From Thioalkalivibrio sp. ALJ16 (GTDB lineage: Bacteria; Pseudomonadota; Gammaproteobacteria; Ectothiorhodospirales; Ectothiorhodospiraceae): a DNA stretch of 64,000 nt. This document shows, in pieces, positions 18,895 through 28,243 of the stretch. The position numbers and the translations under genes were made by a program. The stretch covers positions 124,001-188,000 of the forward strand of contig NZ_KB898040.1 in assembly GCF_000377345.1 (NCBI RefSeq), read 5' to 3'. The notes under the pieces were generated by a model that ran no database searches, was not told the DNA's origin, and saw nothing but the letters and a program-made list of their open reading frames with translations. The first letter of the stretch is position 1; every line of letters starts with the position of its first letter.

Positions 18895-20199
18895 ATGAAT
18901 ATCTTTACCGTACAGCCCGGCGGGCACCTGTCGGGTCACGTCCGCGTGCCGGGCGACAAGTCCATTTCCCATCGGGCGATCATGCTGGGTGCGCTGGCCG
19001 AAGGCGAGACCCGCGTGACCGGCTTCCTTGAGGGGGCCGACTGCATTGCCACGCTGGAGGCATTTCGGGCGATGGGTGTGGAGATCGAACGCCTGGGGCC
19101 CGGGGACGTGCGCATCCGCGGGGTTGGGCTGCGCGGCCTGCGTGTGCCGACGGCACCGCTGGACATGGGCAACTCCGGCACGGCGATGCGACTGATGTGC
19201 GGGGTTCTGGCCGGGCAGCCGTTCGACACCGAACTGGTTGGCGACCGCTCGCTGACCGGGCGGCCAATGCGGCGGGTGACCGATCCGCTCGCGCGGATGG
19301 GGGCCCGGATCACCACCAGCGAGACTGGCACGCCACCGCTGCGGGTGCAGGGCGGGGCCCCCCTGCGTGGAACCGACCATGTATTGCAGGTGGCCAGCGC
19401 CCAGGTGAAGTCCGCACTGCTGCTGGCCGGGCTGTGGGCGGACGGGCGCACCTGTGTGACCGAGCCGGCGCCGACCCGTGACCACACCGAGCGTATGCTC
19501 GCTGGCTTTGGCTACAGCGTCGAGCGCGACGGGCCGCAGGCCTGCCTGGAAGGCGGCGGGGTGCTGACCGCAAGTCCAGTGGATGTGCCGGCGGATATCT
19601 CGTCGGCGGCCTTCTTTCTGGTGGGGGCCTCGATCGCCAGTGGCTCGCGGATGCGGCTGCAGCATGTGGGGATCAACCCGACCCGTACCGGCGTGATCGA
19701 CATCCTGCGGCTGATGGGCGCGCGGATCGATGTGCTGGACGCGCGCGAGGCGGGCGGCGAACCGGTGGCGGACCTGGAAGTCGAGGCCTCCCAGCTGCAG
19801 GGCATTGCGATTCCCGAGGAGCTGGTGCCACTGGCCATCGACGAGTTTCCCGCGATCTTCGTGGCCGCTGCCTGCGCCTCCGGCGAGACGGTGCTGACCG
19901 GAGCGGAGGAGCTTCGCGTGAAGGAAAGTGACCGCATCCAGGTCATGGCGGACGGGCTCGCCGCGCTGGGGATCAACTGCACGGTGCTGCCGGACGGCAT
20001 TCGCATTCAGGGTCGCGGCGCCTTCGAGGGCGGCGAGATCGACAGCCATGGTGATCACCGGATTGCCATGGCATTCGCGATGGCCGGGCTGCGTGCCCGT
20101 GGCCCCATCCGCATTCGTGACTGCGCCAATGTCGGGACTTCCTTCCCCGGGTTTGTCGAGCTGTCCAAGGCCGCCGGCCTGCAGGTGGAGGCGGCATGA
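18895..20199 (+). CDS. aroA: 3-phosphoshikimate 1-carboxyvinyltransferase (EPSP synthase)
   Basis: A 434-residue enzyme that joins shikimate-3-phosphate and PEP to give EPSP, the sixth shikimate-pathway step. It has the conserved VPGDKSISHRAIMLGALAEG near residue 19, the LDMGNSGTAMRLM loop, and the KVKESDR-like segment LRVKESDRIQVMADGL. The sequence LGNSGTA-type loop and GDHRIAMAFAMAGL near the end are standard. It sits between tyrA and cmk, with a four-base overlap into cmk (ATGA). The length and motifs are those of the bacterial class II-like or class I group; I cannot decide glyphosate class without alignment. Confidence 0.96.
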   Translation: MNIFTVQPGGHLSGHVRVPGDKSISHRAIMLGALAEGETRVTGFLEGADCIATLEAFRAMGVEIERLGPGDVRIRGVGLRGLRVPTAPLDMGNSGTAMRLMCGVLAGQPFDTELVGDRSLTGRPMRRVTDPLARMGARITTSETGTPPLRVQGGAPLRGTDHVLQVASAQVKSALLLAGLWADGRTCVTEPAPTRDHTERMLAGFGYSVERDGPQACLEGGGVLTASPVDVPADISSAAFFLVGASIASGSRMRLQHVGINPTRTGVIDILRLMGARIDVLDAREAGGEPVADLEVEASQLQGIAIPEELVPLAIDEFPAIFVAAACASGETVLTGAEELRVKESDRIQVMADGLAALGINCTVLPDGIRIQGRGAFEGGEIDSHGDHRIAMAFAMAGLRARGPIRIRDCANVGTSFPGFVELSKAAGLQVEAA

Positions 20200-20903
20200 G
20201 CACGACCATTCCGGTACTGACCATCGACGGACCCGGGGGCGCGGGCAAGGGCACGGTATGCATGCGCATCGCCGCCGCCATGGGCTGGCACCTGCTGGAC
20301 AGCGGCGCGCTGTACCGCCTGCTGGGCCTCGCGGCGCGTCAGCACGGCGTGGAGCTGACGGACGAGGGCGCCCTGGTGCGACTGGCCGCGGGCCTGGATG
20401 TGGATTTCGAGGTCAATGCGGACGCCACTGCCGTCACCACGCTGCTGGAAGGGGACCCGGTCGACCAGTTGCTGCGTACCGAGCAGGCCGGCAGCGATGC
20501 CTCGAAGGTGGCGGCCATTCCCGCGGTGCGCGAGGCGCTGCTGGAGCGTCAGAGAGGGTTCGCGAAGGCCCCGGGACTGGTCGCCGATGGCCGCGACATG
20601 GGGACGGTGGTGTTCCCGCAGGCAGACCTGAAGGTTTTCCTGACGGCCTCGCCCGAAGAGCGGGCGCGGCGGCGTTACATGCAGTTGAAGGAACAAGGAC
20701 TTAGTGCTAATCTCTCCGCCCTTCGGGACGAGATGGAGGCGCGTGACCGCCGCGATCGCGAGCGCAGCGTAGCCCCCCTGAAGCCGGCCGAGGATGCCTG
20801 GGAACTGGATACTACGGATCTCGACATCGTTGGCGTGGTGGATATGATCCTCGAACGCCTCCGGGACGTACTCCCGGAACAAAGCCCCCGCCCCGCGGAA
20901 TAA
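20196..20903 (+). CDS. cmk: Cytidylate kinase
   Basis: A 235-residue kinase phosphorylating CMP and dCMP to the diphosphates. The P-loop is [18 protein letters not shown] (about residues 8-25), with [13 protein letters not shown] for the CMP site, [13 protein letters not shown] and the lid [14 protein letters not shown]. It overlaps aroA by four bases, and rpsA follows after 85 bases, the usual gammaproteobacterial order. Confidence 0.96.
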   Translation: MSTTIPVLTIDGPGGAGKGTVCMRIAAAMGWHLLDSGALYRLLGLAARQHGVELTDEGALVRLAAGLDVDFEVNADATAVTTLLEGDPVDQLLRTEQAGSDASKVAAIPAVREALLERQRGFAKAPGLVADGRDMGTVVFPQADLKVFLTASPEERARRRYMQLKEQGLSANLSALRDEMEARDRRDRERSVAPLKPAEDAWELDTTDLDIVGVVDMILERLRDVLPEQSPRPAE

Positions 20904-20939
20904 GCCGTCGGAAGCGGGACCACCAACCTCTAGAACTGG

Positions 20940-20958
20940 TTGCAGGAAGTTTCTGCAA
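20940..20958 (+). promoter_or_regulatory. Hairpin in the rpsA leader, possible S1 autoregulation site
   Basis: TTGCAG pairs perfectly with CTGCAA around a GAAGTTT loop, 30 bases before the rpsA ATG. No Shine-Dalgarno sequence precedes that ATG; only ACAGG is seen at a poor distance. In E. coli the rpsA leader also lacks a true Shine-Dalgarno and uses hairpins with GA-containing loops for translation and repression by S1. The similarity is structural only. Confidence 0.4.
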
Positions 20959-20988
20959 GCATTTGTTAAACCACAGGTTCACAAACCC

Positions 20989-22659
20989 ATGAGTGAAAGT
21001 TTCGCGCAACTGCTCGAAGAGAGCATGGCCTACACCCAGATGCAGCCGGGTGCCATCCTCAGTGCCACCGTCATTGAGGTCACCCCGGAAGTGGTCATGG
21101 TGAACGCCGGGCTGAAGTCCGAGGGGGTCATTCCCACCGAGCAGTTCATGAACGACGAGGGTGAACTCGAGGTCAAGGTCGGCGATGTCGTCGAGGTGGC
21201 CCTCGAAACCCCGGAAGACGGTTTTGGCGAGACACGCATGTCGCGCGAGAAGGCCAAGCGGGCCAAGGCCTGGGACCGTCTCGAAGGTGCGATGGAAGAA
21301 GAGCAGTACGTCACTGGCAAGATCTCCGGCAAGGTCAAGGGCGGTTACACCGTCGAGCTGGGCGATATCCGTGCGTTCCTGCCCGGTTCACTCGTGGATG
21401 TCCGACCGGTGCGCGATACCGCGTATCTGGAAGGCAAAGAGCTGGAATTCAAGCTCATCAAGCTGGATCGCCGTCGCAACAACGTGGTGGTGTCGCGTCG
21501 CGCCGTGGTCGAACAGGAATACAGCGCTGAGCGTGAAGAGCTGCTGAAGAACCTGCAGGAAGGCGCCCAGGTCAAGGGTATCGTCAAGAACTTGACCGAT
21601 TATGGTGCGTTCCTGGATCTGGGCGGTATCGACGGCCTGCTGCACATCACCGACATGGCCTGGAAGCGCGTGAAGCATCCGTCCGATGTGGTCGAGATCG
21701 GCGAAGAAGTCGAGGTCAAGGTCCTCAAGTTCGACCGTGAGCGCATGCGCGTGTCGCTGGGCCTGAAGCAGCTGGGCGAGGATCCGTGGGAGAACATCAC
21801 CCGCCGTTACCCGACCGGCACCCGCATCTTCGGCAAGGTCACCAACATCACCGATTACGGCTGCTTCGTGGAAATCGAAGATGGCGTGGAAGGCCTGGTG
21901 CACGTGTCCGAGATGGACTGGACCAACAAGAACGTGAACCCGGGCAAGATGGTCGCGATCGGCGACGAGGTCGAGGTGATGATCCTCGATCTGGACGAAG
22001 AGCGCCGCCGCATCTCGCTGGGCATGAAGCAGTGCCAGTCCAACCCGTGGGACGACTTCGCCGCCAACCACAACCGTGGCGAGAAGGTCCGTGGCCAGAT
22101 CAAGTCGATCACCGACTTTGGCGTGTTCGTTGGCCTGGAAGGGGGCATCGATGGCCTAATCCATCTGTCCGACCTGTCCTGGCACGAAGCCGGCGAAGAG
22201 GCGATCCGCAACTTCAAGAAGGGTGACGAGGTCGAGGCCGTGGTGCTGTCCGTGGACCCCGAGCGTGAGCGTATCTCGCTGGGTCTGAAGCAGCTGGATC
22301 GCGACCCGTTCGCGAACTTCGTGGCCGAGCACAGCAAGGGCAGCATCGTGTCCGGCACCGTGAAGGAAGTGGACGCCAAGGCCGCCGTGATCGAACTGGC
22401 CGATGGTATCGATGGCATCCTGCGCGCCGCCGACATCTCCCAGGACCGTGTGGAAGATGCCAGCACCGTGCTGAAGGTTGGCGATACGGTCGAGGCCAAG
22501 TTCATGGGCGTGGACAAGAAGACCCGTGCCATCAGCCTGTCGATCAAGGCCAAGGATCGTGCCGAAGAAGCCGAGATGGTCTCCGACTACGGCAGCAGCA
22601 CCGGTGGTGGTACCACCCTGGGCGACCTGCTGAAGGAACAGATGGACAAGAACGACTAA
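20989..22659 (+). CDS. rpsA: 30S ribosomal protein S1
   Basis: S1 binds mRNA on the 30S subunit and enables initiation on structured or weak leaders. The 556-residue protein has six S1 OB-fold repeats; clear repeat starts are [20 protein letters not shown] (about 20), [17 protein letters not shown] (about 107), [20 protein letters not shown] (about 195), [19 protein letters not shown] (about 280), [18 protein letters not shown] (about 367) and [19 protein letters not shown] (about 453). The start at 20989 gives [12 protein letters not shown], the normal family start. A strong hairpin follows the stop. Confidence 0.98.
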   Translation: MSESFAQLLEESMAYTQMQPGAILSATVIEVTPEVVMVNAGLKSEGVIPTEQFMNDEGELEVKVGDVVEVALETPEDGFGETRMSREKAKRAKAWDRLEGAMEEEQYVTGKISGKVKGGYTVELGDIRAFLPGSLVDVRPVRDTAYLEGKELEFKLIKLDRRRNNVVVSRRAVVEQEYSAEREELLKNLQEGAQVKGIVKNLTDYGAFLDLGGIDGLLHITDMAWKRVKHPSDVVEIGEEVEVKVLKFDRERMRVSLGLKQLGEDPWENITRRYPTGTRIFGKVTNITDYGCFVEIEDGVEGLVHVSEMDWTNKNVNPGKMVAIGDEVEVMILDLDEERRRISLGMKQCQSNPWDDFAANHNRGEKVRGQIKSITDFGVFVGLEGGIDGLIHLSDLSWHEAGEEAIRNFKKGDEVEAVVLSVDPERERISLGLKQLDRDPFANFVAEHSKGSIVSGTVKEVDAKAAVIELADGIDGILRAADISQDRVEDASTVLKVGDTVEAKFMGVDKKTRAISLSIKAKDRAEEAEMVSDYGSSTGGGTTLGDLLKEQMDKND

Positions 22660-22673
22660 GTCCGTTCCGACCG

Positions 22674-22708
22674 GGCCCACGGCGCCATTGGGTGCCGTGG
22701 GCCATTTT
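22674..22708 (+). terminator. Strong hairpin between rpsA and ihfB
   Basis: A perfect 10-base stem (GGCCCACGGC with GCCGTGGGCC) can extend inward and is followed by ATTTTG. It begins 14 bases after the rpsA stop. It is likely to terminate or attenuate transcription after rpsA, reducing ihfB expression relative to S1. Confidence 0.75.
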
Positions 22709-22750
22709 GTACCGGGCAACCGGATTGCCTTTCTCTCTGACGAGTCCCAG

Positions 22751-23047
22751 ATGACCAAATCGGAATTGATCGAGAACCTGGCCCGTAAATCCCCCCATCT
22801 GCCCGCCCGGGATGTGGAGATGTCGGTCAAGGCACTGCTCGAACGGATGAGTCATGCCCTCGCCAATGGGCAACGCGTCGAAATACGCGGCTTTGGCAGT
22901 TTTTCCCTGCACTTCCGGCCACCGCGGCTGGGGCGCAACCCCAAGACCGGAGAGAGCGTGGCTCTACCCGGCAAGCATGTCCCCCATTTCAAGCCCGGCA
23001 AGGAATTGCGCGAACGGGTGAACGACGCCATCTCCGGCACGGAGTAG
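22751..23047 (+). CDS. ihfB: Integration host factor subunit beta
   Basis: A 98-residue HU/IHF-family protein; with IhfA it bends DNA sharply for recombination, replication and transcription control. It begins [13 protein letters not shown], has [20 protein letters not shown] for dimer and arm contacts, and [20 protein letters not shown] with the intercalating proline region. The start at 22751 gives the standard N-terminus. The position after rpsA is the classical one. The Shine-Dalgarno is weak. Confidence 0.96.
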   Translation: MTKSELIENLARKSPHLPARDVEMSVKALLERMSHALANGQRVEIRGFGSFSLHFRPPRLGRNPKTGESVALPGKHVPHFKPGKELRERVNDAISGTE

Positions 23048-23057
23048 GCGCGCGTTT

Positions 23058-23375
23058 ATGGACGAGAGACGCCGGCAGAAGATTCGCAACATCGTGGCGT
23101 TCGCTGCGTTGATCTTGATCTCCTCGGCAGTGGGTATTCTCGTCGTCCTCAATGAAGAGTTGGTCACGCTGGCTCTGCCCGGCCTGCAGATCGAGGCGCC
23201 ACTGGTGGTGCTCCTCGGTGTGTCGGCGTTGTTCGGCGTTCTGCTGGCAACCTTGGTGCTTTGGCTGCGCCTGCGGCGGCTGCGGCAGAAGATCGCCGAC
23301 CTGCGCGATCAGAATCATGCCCTCAAGGTCGAGGTTGAACAGCTGCGTACCGCACCGATGCGGGACTTCTACTAG
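23058..23375 (+). CDS. lapA: LapA-family membrane protein (DUF1049)
   Basis: A 105-residue inner-membrane protein with two hydrophobic helices (about residues 11-30 and 47-70) followed by a basic RLRRLRQK segment and a cytoplasmic coiled-coil tail. This is the LapA/YciS layout; LapA works with LapB in control of lipopolysaccharide synthesis through LpxC turnover. It starts 10 bases after ihfB. Unlike E. coli, where lapB follows directly, a 234-base spacer intervenes here. Confidence 0.88.
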   Translation: MDERRRQKIRNIVAFAALILISSAVGILVVLNEELVTLALPGLQIEAPLVVLLGVSALFGVLLATLVLWLRLRRLRQKIADLRDQNHALKVEVEQLRTAPMRDFY

Positions 23376-23503
23376 GAGCATCGCGGACTTGGCTGATTGT
23401 CGCCAGCGTCGCCCTGTCGCGAGTCCATGTTTCCGGCCTCTCGACGCCCAGAGCGCGGCGGATGGATCGTGTGCTCGCATAAGCCTTGTTCGATACATCG
23501 CAT

Positions 23504-23519
23504 GGGTAAACGATTACCC
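23504..23519. repeat. 16-base palindrome in the lapA-lapB spacer
   Basis: GGGTAA-ACGA-TTACCC, a perfect six-base inverted repeat, lies 90 bases before the lapB start. The 234-base spacer (23376-23609) otherwise shows no convincing gene. The palindrome could be a protein-binding site or part of a lapB promoter region. Confidence 0.35.
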
Positions 23520-23609
23520 CTGGGTTCGACGGACGGTTGGCCCAGCCGGCGCGAGTCGACCACTGGCGCTGTTCCATTCCCCCTCCGAATTCGTGACAGC
23601 GGTCCATCC

Positions 23610-24842
23610 ATGATCGAGGACTGGTTCTGGCTGCTGCTCCCGATTGCGGCCGCGAGCGGCTGGTGGCTGGCGCGGTATGGCATCCCCGAGGATCGCGAGG
23701 AACAGGAGCCCTCCCTGGATCGCTATCTCGAGGGGGTACGGCATCTGCTGGATGACCGCACCGATGACGCCCTGCAGGCCTTCATCGAGATGGTGGAGGT
23801 CGATCACGAGACCTTCGAGACGCATGTGATCCTGGGGCGCCTGTTTCGTCGCCGGGGCGAGGTGGATCGCGCGATTCGGATTCACCAGAACCTGGTCGCG
23901 CGGCCCACGCTGTCGCCCGCGCATCGGGCCCAGGCGCTGTGCGAACTGGGCGAGGATTTCCTGCTCGCGGGGGTGCTGGACCGGGCAGAGGCGGTGTTTC
24001 GGGAACTGGTGGATTCTCCCCACCAGGCGGTACCCGCGCTGGATGGCTTGCGGCAGGTCTACGAGACCCAGCGCGAATGGGAGCGAGCGATCGAGGTGGG
24101 CGATCGCCTGAAGACGCATGGCGTCGCGCACGAGGACCAACGTATCGCCCATTACTACTGCGAACTGGCGCAGACGGCACTGGAGAAAGGCGATTGGCAA
24201 GCCGCGAGTGGCTTTGCAGATCGTGCGCAGGCGATCGTGCCGAGGCTGTCGCGAGCGCTGCTGATCCAGTCGGAGATCGCAGCCCGGAAGGGCGAGGTTC
24301 GCGAGGCGATTACGCTCGGGCGCGATGCCGTGGCGCGAACGCCGCAGCTGGCGCCCCTGCTGGTGCCGCGGCTGGAGCGCCTTCACCAGGAACTCCCGGG
24401 GGAGAACCGACTCGCCCAGCTCGAGGAGGTCCTGGACGATCTCGCGCGCAACCGTGGCATTACCATGGCGCGGATTGCGCTGATGCGACTGTATCGGCGG
24501 ACGCAGCGCCTGGATGCGGCCCTGGCGGAACTGGGGATGATCCTGGCGCAACGTCCGGTTCCGACGTCGGGACTCCTGGAGGCCGTGCGCTGGATGAAGA
24601 TTCTCCCCGCGGTACAGCCCTACAGCACGGAGTTCGCCGCCTTCGAAAAGGCGTTGGCCGACCAGCTTGGCAGCCAGCACCTGTATCAGTGCGTGAACTG
24701 CGGTTACCAGGGGCGGGCGCACGTCTGGCAATGCCCGAGTTGTCGACGCTGGGATACGCTGCGCGGCCTCGATTTTGACATCGACCAGAGTACAGAGGCG
24801 GCCGAAGAGGCGCTGATCCGAGAAGGAAACCCGAACCCATGA
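23610..24842 (+). CDS. lapB: LPS assembly protein LapB (TPR and rubredoxin-like)
   Basis: A 410-residue protein that in E. coli (389 residues) is membrane-anchored and promotes FtsH-mediated degradation of LpxC, balancing LPS and phospholipid synthesis. The start at 23610 gives an N-terminal membrane helix (IEDWFWLLLPIAAASGWWLA), then tetratricopeptide repeats over about residues 45-360 and a C-terminal rubredoxin-type knuckle pair, CVNCGYQGRAHVWQCPSCRR (CxxC twice). It overlaps pyrF by four bases. The frame is open further upstream but that part does not look coding. Confidence 0.93.
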   Translation: MIEDWFWLLLPIAAASGWWLARYGIPEDREEQEPSLDRYLEGVRHLLDDRTDDALQAFIEMVEVDHETFETHVILGRLFRRRGEVDRAIRIHQNLVARPTLSPAHRAQALCELGEDFLLAGVLDRAEAVFRELVDSPHQAVPALDGLRQVYETQREWERAIEVGDRLKTHGVAHEDQRIAHYYCELAQTALEKGDWQAASGFADRAQAIVPRLSRALLIQSEIAARKGEVREAITLGRDAVARTPQLAPLLVPRLERLHQELPGENRLAQLEEVLDDLARNRGITMARIALMRLYRRTQRLDAALAELGMILAQRPVPTSGLLEAVRWMKILPAVQPYSTEFAAFEKALADQLGSQHLYQCVNCGYQGRAHVWQCPSCRRWDTLRGLDFDIDQSTEAAEEALIREGNPNP

Positions 24843-25561
24843 ATTCAGCCCCGACAGAACCTGCAATCCGTTTGATCGTCGCGCTCGACTTTGCCGACGC
24901 CGATACCGCCCTGAGCTTTGCCCGGCGGCTCGATCCGACCCGTTGTGCGGTGAAGGTGGGGTTCGAGCTGTTTGTGGTGGCGGGGCCGGATCTACTCAGC
25001 CGGCTGCATGACCTTGGCTTCCGCGTGTTCCTGGATCTCAAGTTCCATGACATCCCCAACACCGTGGCCGCGGCCTGCCGTGCGGCGGCCCGCACCGGGG
25101 TCTGGCTGCTTAATGTGCATGCCAGCGGCGGTCTGGAAATGATGCAGGCGGCACACGCGGCGGTCCGCGAAACCAACGACACCACGGCCCTGCTTGCAGT
25201 GACCGTCCTGACATCCAGCGACGTGCAGACACTGCGCGAGATTGGGGTGAATCGGGAGCCGGTGGACCAGGTCGGTCTGCTGGGCGCACTGGCGATCCAG
25301 GAGGCGGGGCTAGAAGGGCTGGTGTGCTCGGCGCAGGAGGCGCGCATGCTCCGGGAACGCCTGGGGCCGGCGCCGTTGCTGGTGACCCCGGGGATTCGGC
25401 TGGAGCCGGCCGGCGGGGATGACCAGAAGCGGGTAATGACCCCGGAGCGCGCCATCGAGTCGGGCGCGAGCGCCGTGGTTGTGGGGCGCCCGATCACCCG
25501 TGCGCCCGATCCGGCCGCGGCCGTCGACGTGTTCGTGAGCCGCCTGGGCGGGGCGGACTAA
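24839..25561 (+). CDS. pyrF: Orotidine 5'-phosphate decarboxylase
   Basis: A 240-residue TIM-barrel enzyme converting OMP to UMP, the last step of pyrimidine synthesis. The start of the barrel reads LIVALDFADADTALSFA; the catalytic Asp-Lys-Asp array is in VFLDLKFHDIPNTV; the phosphate site is GIRLEPAGGDDQKRVMTP and VVGRPITRAPDP. Its ATG overlaps the lapB stop by four bases. The lapB-pyrF pairing is the same as in E. coli. Confidence 0.97.
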   Translation: MNSAPTEPAIRLIVALDFADADTALSFARRLDPTRCAVKVGFELFVVAGPDLLSRLHDLGFRVFLDLKFHDIPNTVAAACRAAARTGVWLLNVHASGGLEMMQAAHAAVRETNDTTALLAVTVLTSSDVQTLREIGVNREPVDQVGLLGALAIQEAGLEGLVCSAQEARMLRERLGPAPLLVTPGIRLEPAGGDDQKRVMTPERAIESGASAVVVGRPITRAPDPAAAVDVFVSRLGGAD

Positions 25562-25650
25562 CGCCAGGGTTTTCCCGCAAGAATAATCGGGCTAGGATGC
25601 CGATGGTGCATGGATGCACCGGCCAACCAGTGAAGATAAGGAGGGTTTTC

Positions 25651-25932
25651 ATGAAGAAGCTTTTTCAGTGTGCGAAATGCTGGGCCCTGGCGGCAGTGTG
25701 CGTGCTGCCTCTGGCGGTGATGACTGCGTCCGGGGGGCAGCCACTGGACCTGAACGCGGCCACGGCCGAGGAGCTTGCAGCGCTGACCAATGTCGGTCCG
25801 GTCAAGGCGCAGGCAATTGTCGAGCATCGCGAGGCACATGGTGACTTTGCGTCGGTGCAGGCACTGACCGAGGTCTCCGGGATCGGCGAACGTACGGTGG
25901 AGATGAATCTCGACCGCATCGTCGTCGAGTAG
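25651..25932 (+). CDS. comEA: ComEA-like helix-hairpin-helix DNA-binding protein
   Basis: A 93-residue exported protein with a signal peptide (about residues 1-29) and one helix-hairpin-helix domain: LDLNAATAEELAALTNVGPV followed by KAQAIVEHREAHGDFASVQA and the second hairpin VSGIGERTVEMNLDRI. ComEA binds incoming DNA in the periplasm during transformation. The start is preceded by AAGGAGG at seven bases, a very strong ribosome site. It lacks the extra N-terminal membrane domain of Gram-positive ComEA, as usual in Gram-negatives. comEC is also in this window but not linked. Confidence 0.85.
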   Translation: MKKLFQCAKCWALAAVCVLPLAVMTASGGQPLDLNAATAEELAALTNVGPVKAQAIVEHREAHGDFASVQALTEVSGIGERTVEMNLDRIVVE

Positions 25933-25939
25933 TCCCGCA

Positions 25940-25959
25940 GGGGTGGCCCTGGCCACCCC
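25940..25959. terminator. GC-rich hairpin after comEA
   Basis: GGGGTGGCC and GGCCACCCC form a near-continuous inverted repeat starting seven bases after the comEA stop. No U-run follows, so its terminator role is uncertain. Confidence 0.4.
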
Positions 25960-26016
25960 AAGGCAAGCCCCCGGTCGATGGGTCCAGCAGGACGCATCGG
26001 CTGGGGGTTTGTCGTT

Positions 26017-26042
26017 AAGGAAACATGGATCCGTGCTTCCTT
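26017..26042. repeat. 26-base near-perfect palindrome upstream of galU
   Basis: AAGGAA and TTCCTT flank an inner CA-GGATCC-TG core; 11 of 13 positions pair, with one further G-T wobble. It ends 55 bases before the galU ATG, so it may be an operator or a leader hairpin. Confidence 0.4.
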
Positions 26043-26097
26043 GAAGAAACGTCGATCGCCGGTGCCACGGCGTTTGCGCCAGTCAACAGGAGATGGA

Positions 26098-26985
26098 ATG
26101 AGCCAGAATCACGCCCCGATCCGTACTGCGGTGTTCCCGGTTGCCGGCATGGGTACCCGGTTTCTACCGGCCACCAAGGCCAACCCCAAGGAGATGCTGC
26201 CGGTAGTCGACAAGCCGCTGATCCAGTATGCGGCGGAGGAGGCGGTTGCGGCGGGCATCGAGACCCTGGTGTTCGTGACCGGACGCAACAAGCGCTCCAT
26301 TCCGGACCATTTCGACAAGGCCTACGAGCTGGAACACGAGCTGGAGGAGCGCGGCAAGACGGAACTCCTGCAGCAGGTGCGCAATATCGTTCCGCCCAAC
26401 GTGACCTGTGTGTACGTGCGCCAGTCGGACGCGCTCGGGCTGGGGCATGCGGTCGCCTGTGCCCATCCGATCGTGCGCAACGAGCCGTTCGCGGTGATCC
26501 TGGCGGACGACCTGATCGAGTCCGCCAATGGCGGCGCCACCTGTCAGATGGTAGAGCAGTATGCCGAGCACGGTTGCAGTGTCCTGGGGGTGGAGGAGGT
26601 GCCGGCCGATCGCACCCACCAGTACGGCATCATCGACCCGGTACAGACGGGACCGCGTGCCTGGGACGTGAAGGGTATTGTCGAAAAACCCAAGCCGGAT
26701 CAGGCACCGTCCAACGTAGCCGTGGTCGGTCGCTATGTGCTGACGCCGAAGATCTTCGAGATGCTGGCGACGCAGACACCGGGTGCCGGCGGGGAGATCC
26801 AGCTTACCGATGCCATCGCACGTCTGCTGGAACATGAACGCGTAACCGCGTTCAACTTCGAGGGCCGGCGCTTCGACTGCGGCAGCAAGCTGGGTTATCT
26901 GGAGGCCACGGTCGAATTTGCGCTGAATCATCCCGAGCTGAAGGACGGCTTCGCCGCGTACCTGCGGACGCGCGCGGAGGGCTGA
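26098..26985 (+). CDS. galU: UTP-glucose-1-phosphate uridylyltransferase
   Basis: A 295-residue nucleotidyltransferase making UDP-glucose for LPS, exopolysaccharide and osmoprotectant pathways. The start at 26098 follows an AGGAGA site and gives [19 protein letters not shown]. The signature [18 protein letters not shown] is followed by [14 protein letters not shown] and [15 protein letters not shown]. Further motifs are ILADDLIE and [14 protein letters not shown]. Length is normal. The upstream 165-base spacer contains a hairpin after comEA and a 26-base palindrome. Confidence 0.96.
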   Translation: MSQNHAPIRTAVFPVAGMGTRFLPATKANPKEMLPVVDKPLIQYAAEEAVAAGIETLVFVTGRNKRSIPDHFDKAYELEHELEERGKTELLQQVRNIVPPNVTCVYVRQSDALGLGHAVACAHPIVRNEPFAVILADDLIESANGGATCQMVEQYAEHGCSVLGVEEVPADRTHQYGIIDPVQTGPRAWDVKGIVEKPKPDQAPSNVAVVGRYVLTPKIFEMLATQTPGAGGEIQLTDAIARLLEHERVTAFNFEGRRFDCGSKLGYLEATVEFALNHPELKDGFAAYLRTRAEG

Positions 26986-27000
26986 TCGGGTCGTTCGTGA

Positions 27001-27016
27001 CCGGGTCTGAACCCGG
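27001..27016. terminator. Hairpin between convergent galU and rhomboid genes
   Basis: CCGGGT-CTGA-ACCCGG, a perfect six-base stem with a four-base loop, sits in the 33-base gap between the two convergent genes. No clear U-run is seen on either strand. Confidence 0.4.
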
Positions 27017-27018
27017 CG

Positions 27019-27705
27019 CTACCACCAGAAACGGCGCTGGCGCGGGCGCACTGGAAGGCGTCCACGCCAGTACTGGATCAGCAGGAATCCGAAGGCCATG
27101 CCGCCTAGATGGGCGAAATGGGCAATGCCGGCGAGGGTGCCGGAAATGCCCAGGTAGAGTTCGAGCGCACCGTAGGCGATCACGAAGTACTTGGCCTTGA
27201 TCGGAATCGGCAGGAAGATCAGAAACAGGCGCTGGTTGGGGAACATCATCCCGAACGCGAGCAGAACGCCGAACACCCCGCCAGAGGCACCAATGGTGGG
27301 GTAGATCATGTCGCCATTGCCGTAGGCGGTGACGACCAGCTGCACCAGGCCCGCCCCGATCACGCAGATCAGAAAGTAGATGGCGAAGGTGCGCGACCCC
27401 CAGGCGTTCTCGATCTGCACCCCCAGCATCCAGACGGCGAACAGATTGACGAACAGGTGAAGGGGGCCGCCGTGCAGGAAGCCGTAGCTCACGAGCTGCC
27501 ACAACTGGAAGTCGGGGACCCGCATCCAGATTCCGTCCTGGTGAACGGTCGCGGGGGTGCCCACCGGCCAGAGCCCGAAATGCCCGACCAGCCAGTCACC
27601 CAGCCAGGGCATGGCCAGGAACAGGGCGACGTTGGTCACCAGCAAAAAACCGATGACAGGTGGCACGATACGGAAATCGGGATGCCGGGGATCGGGGTGG
27701 GTCAT
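27019..27705 (-). CDS. Rhomboid-family intramembrane serine protease
   Basis: A 228-residue multi-pass membrane protein with about six helices. The catalytic serine is Ser141 in GASGGVFG and the catalytic histidine is His199 in IAHFAHLGGMAFG; the loop HGGPLHLFVNLFAVWMLG carries the conserved His and Asn of the second helix. It fits the short six-helix bacterial rhomboid type without an N-terminal cytoplasmic domain. The substrate cannot be predicted. It stands alone, convergent with galU. Confidence 0.92.
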   Translation of the reverse strand: MTHPDPRHPDFRIVPPVIGFLLVTNVALFLAMPWLGDWLVGHFGLWPVGTPATVHQDGIWMRVPDFQLWQLVSYGFLHGGPLHLFVNLFAVWMLGVQIENAWGSRTFAIYFLICVIGAGLVQLVVTAYGNGDMIYPTIGASGGVFGVLLAFGMMFPNQRLFLIFLPIPIKAKYFVIAYGALELYLGISGTLAGIAHFAHLGGMAFGFLLIQYWRGRLPVRPRQRRFWW

Positions 27706-27786
27706 CGACGAAGCGGGCTCCCGGGTATCCGATGAAGGGTTAGCGTCGCCCGCGCTGTCAGAACCCGGGCGATACGGGCAAGTGGT

Positions 27787-28107
27787 TTAGTGGGCACCGG
27801 GTTCGCCTTGCCGCGAGTAGCGACCGTTGATGAAGTGGTCGAAGAACTGCCCCAGTGCCGGATGCTCGATCTGGTCGCCGCGTAGATCCGGCTCCAGGTG
27901 GCGTTCCGCGACGTAGGTGCTGTGCGAATAGCCGTCGACCAGGACGTGATACCACGGCTGATCCCTGGGCGGGCGGCTCCGGGCCACGGTTTCGTACCAT
28001 TCGTCCGATCCGGCGTAGACCGGGTCGACGTCGACGATCACACCACGGTAATCGAACTTGGTATGGTGAACGAGCTCACCGACGGAAAAGCGGGTGCGTG
28101 TGGTCAT
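27787..28107 (-). CDS. hspQ: Heat shock protein HspQ
   Basis: A 106-residue protein of the YccV-like, hemimethylated-DNA-binding fold. In enterobacteria HspQ is a heat-inducible specificity factor and substrate of Lon. Visible features are FSVGELVHHTKFDYRGVIVD, the RDQPWYHVLVDGYSHSTYVA core and ERHLEPD. The start at 28107 follows AGAGGGG. I see no sigma-32 type promoter in the 136-base gap to the divergent Nudix gene, so heat induction is not supported from sequence. Confidence 0.9.
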   Translation of the reverse strand: MTTRTRFSVGELVHHTKFDYRGVIVDVDPVYAGSDEWYETVARSRPPRDQPWYHVLVDGYSHSTYVAERHLEPDLRGDQIEHPALGQFFDHFINGRYSRQGEPGAH

Positions 28108-28243
28108 GTTCCCCTCTGTACGGCTTCGTGCGCGACTGTACTGTGGACCGTAGAGGATTGCGCGTGTTCGTGCAGGGCGCGCGTCACCGTCTGCTGCCGG
28201 TCGGCCCCAAACCCGATTCGTTCAATCCCGTTACGGAACCCTC

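Noticed and set aside
28108-28243. Possible sigma-32 heat-shock promoter before hspQ
   Set aside because: Neither CTTGAAA nor CCCCAT-type boxes are seen at suitable spacing.
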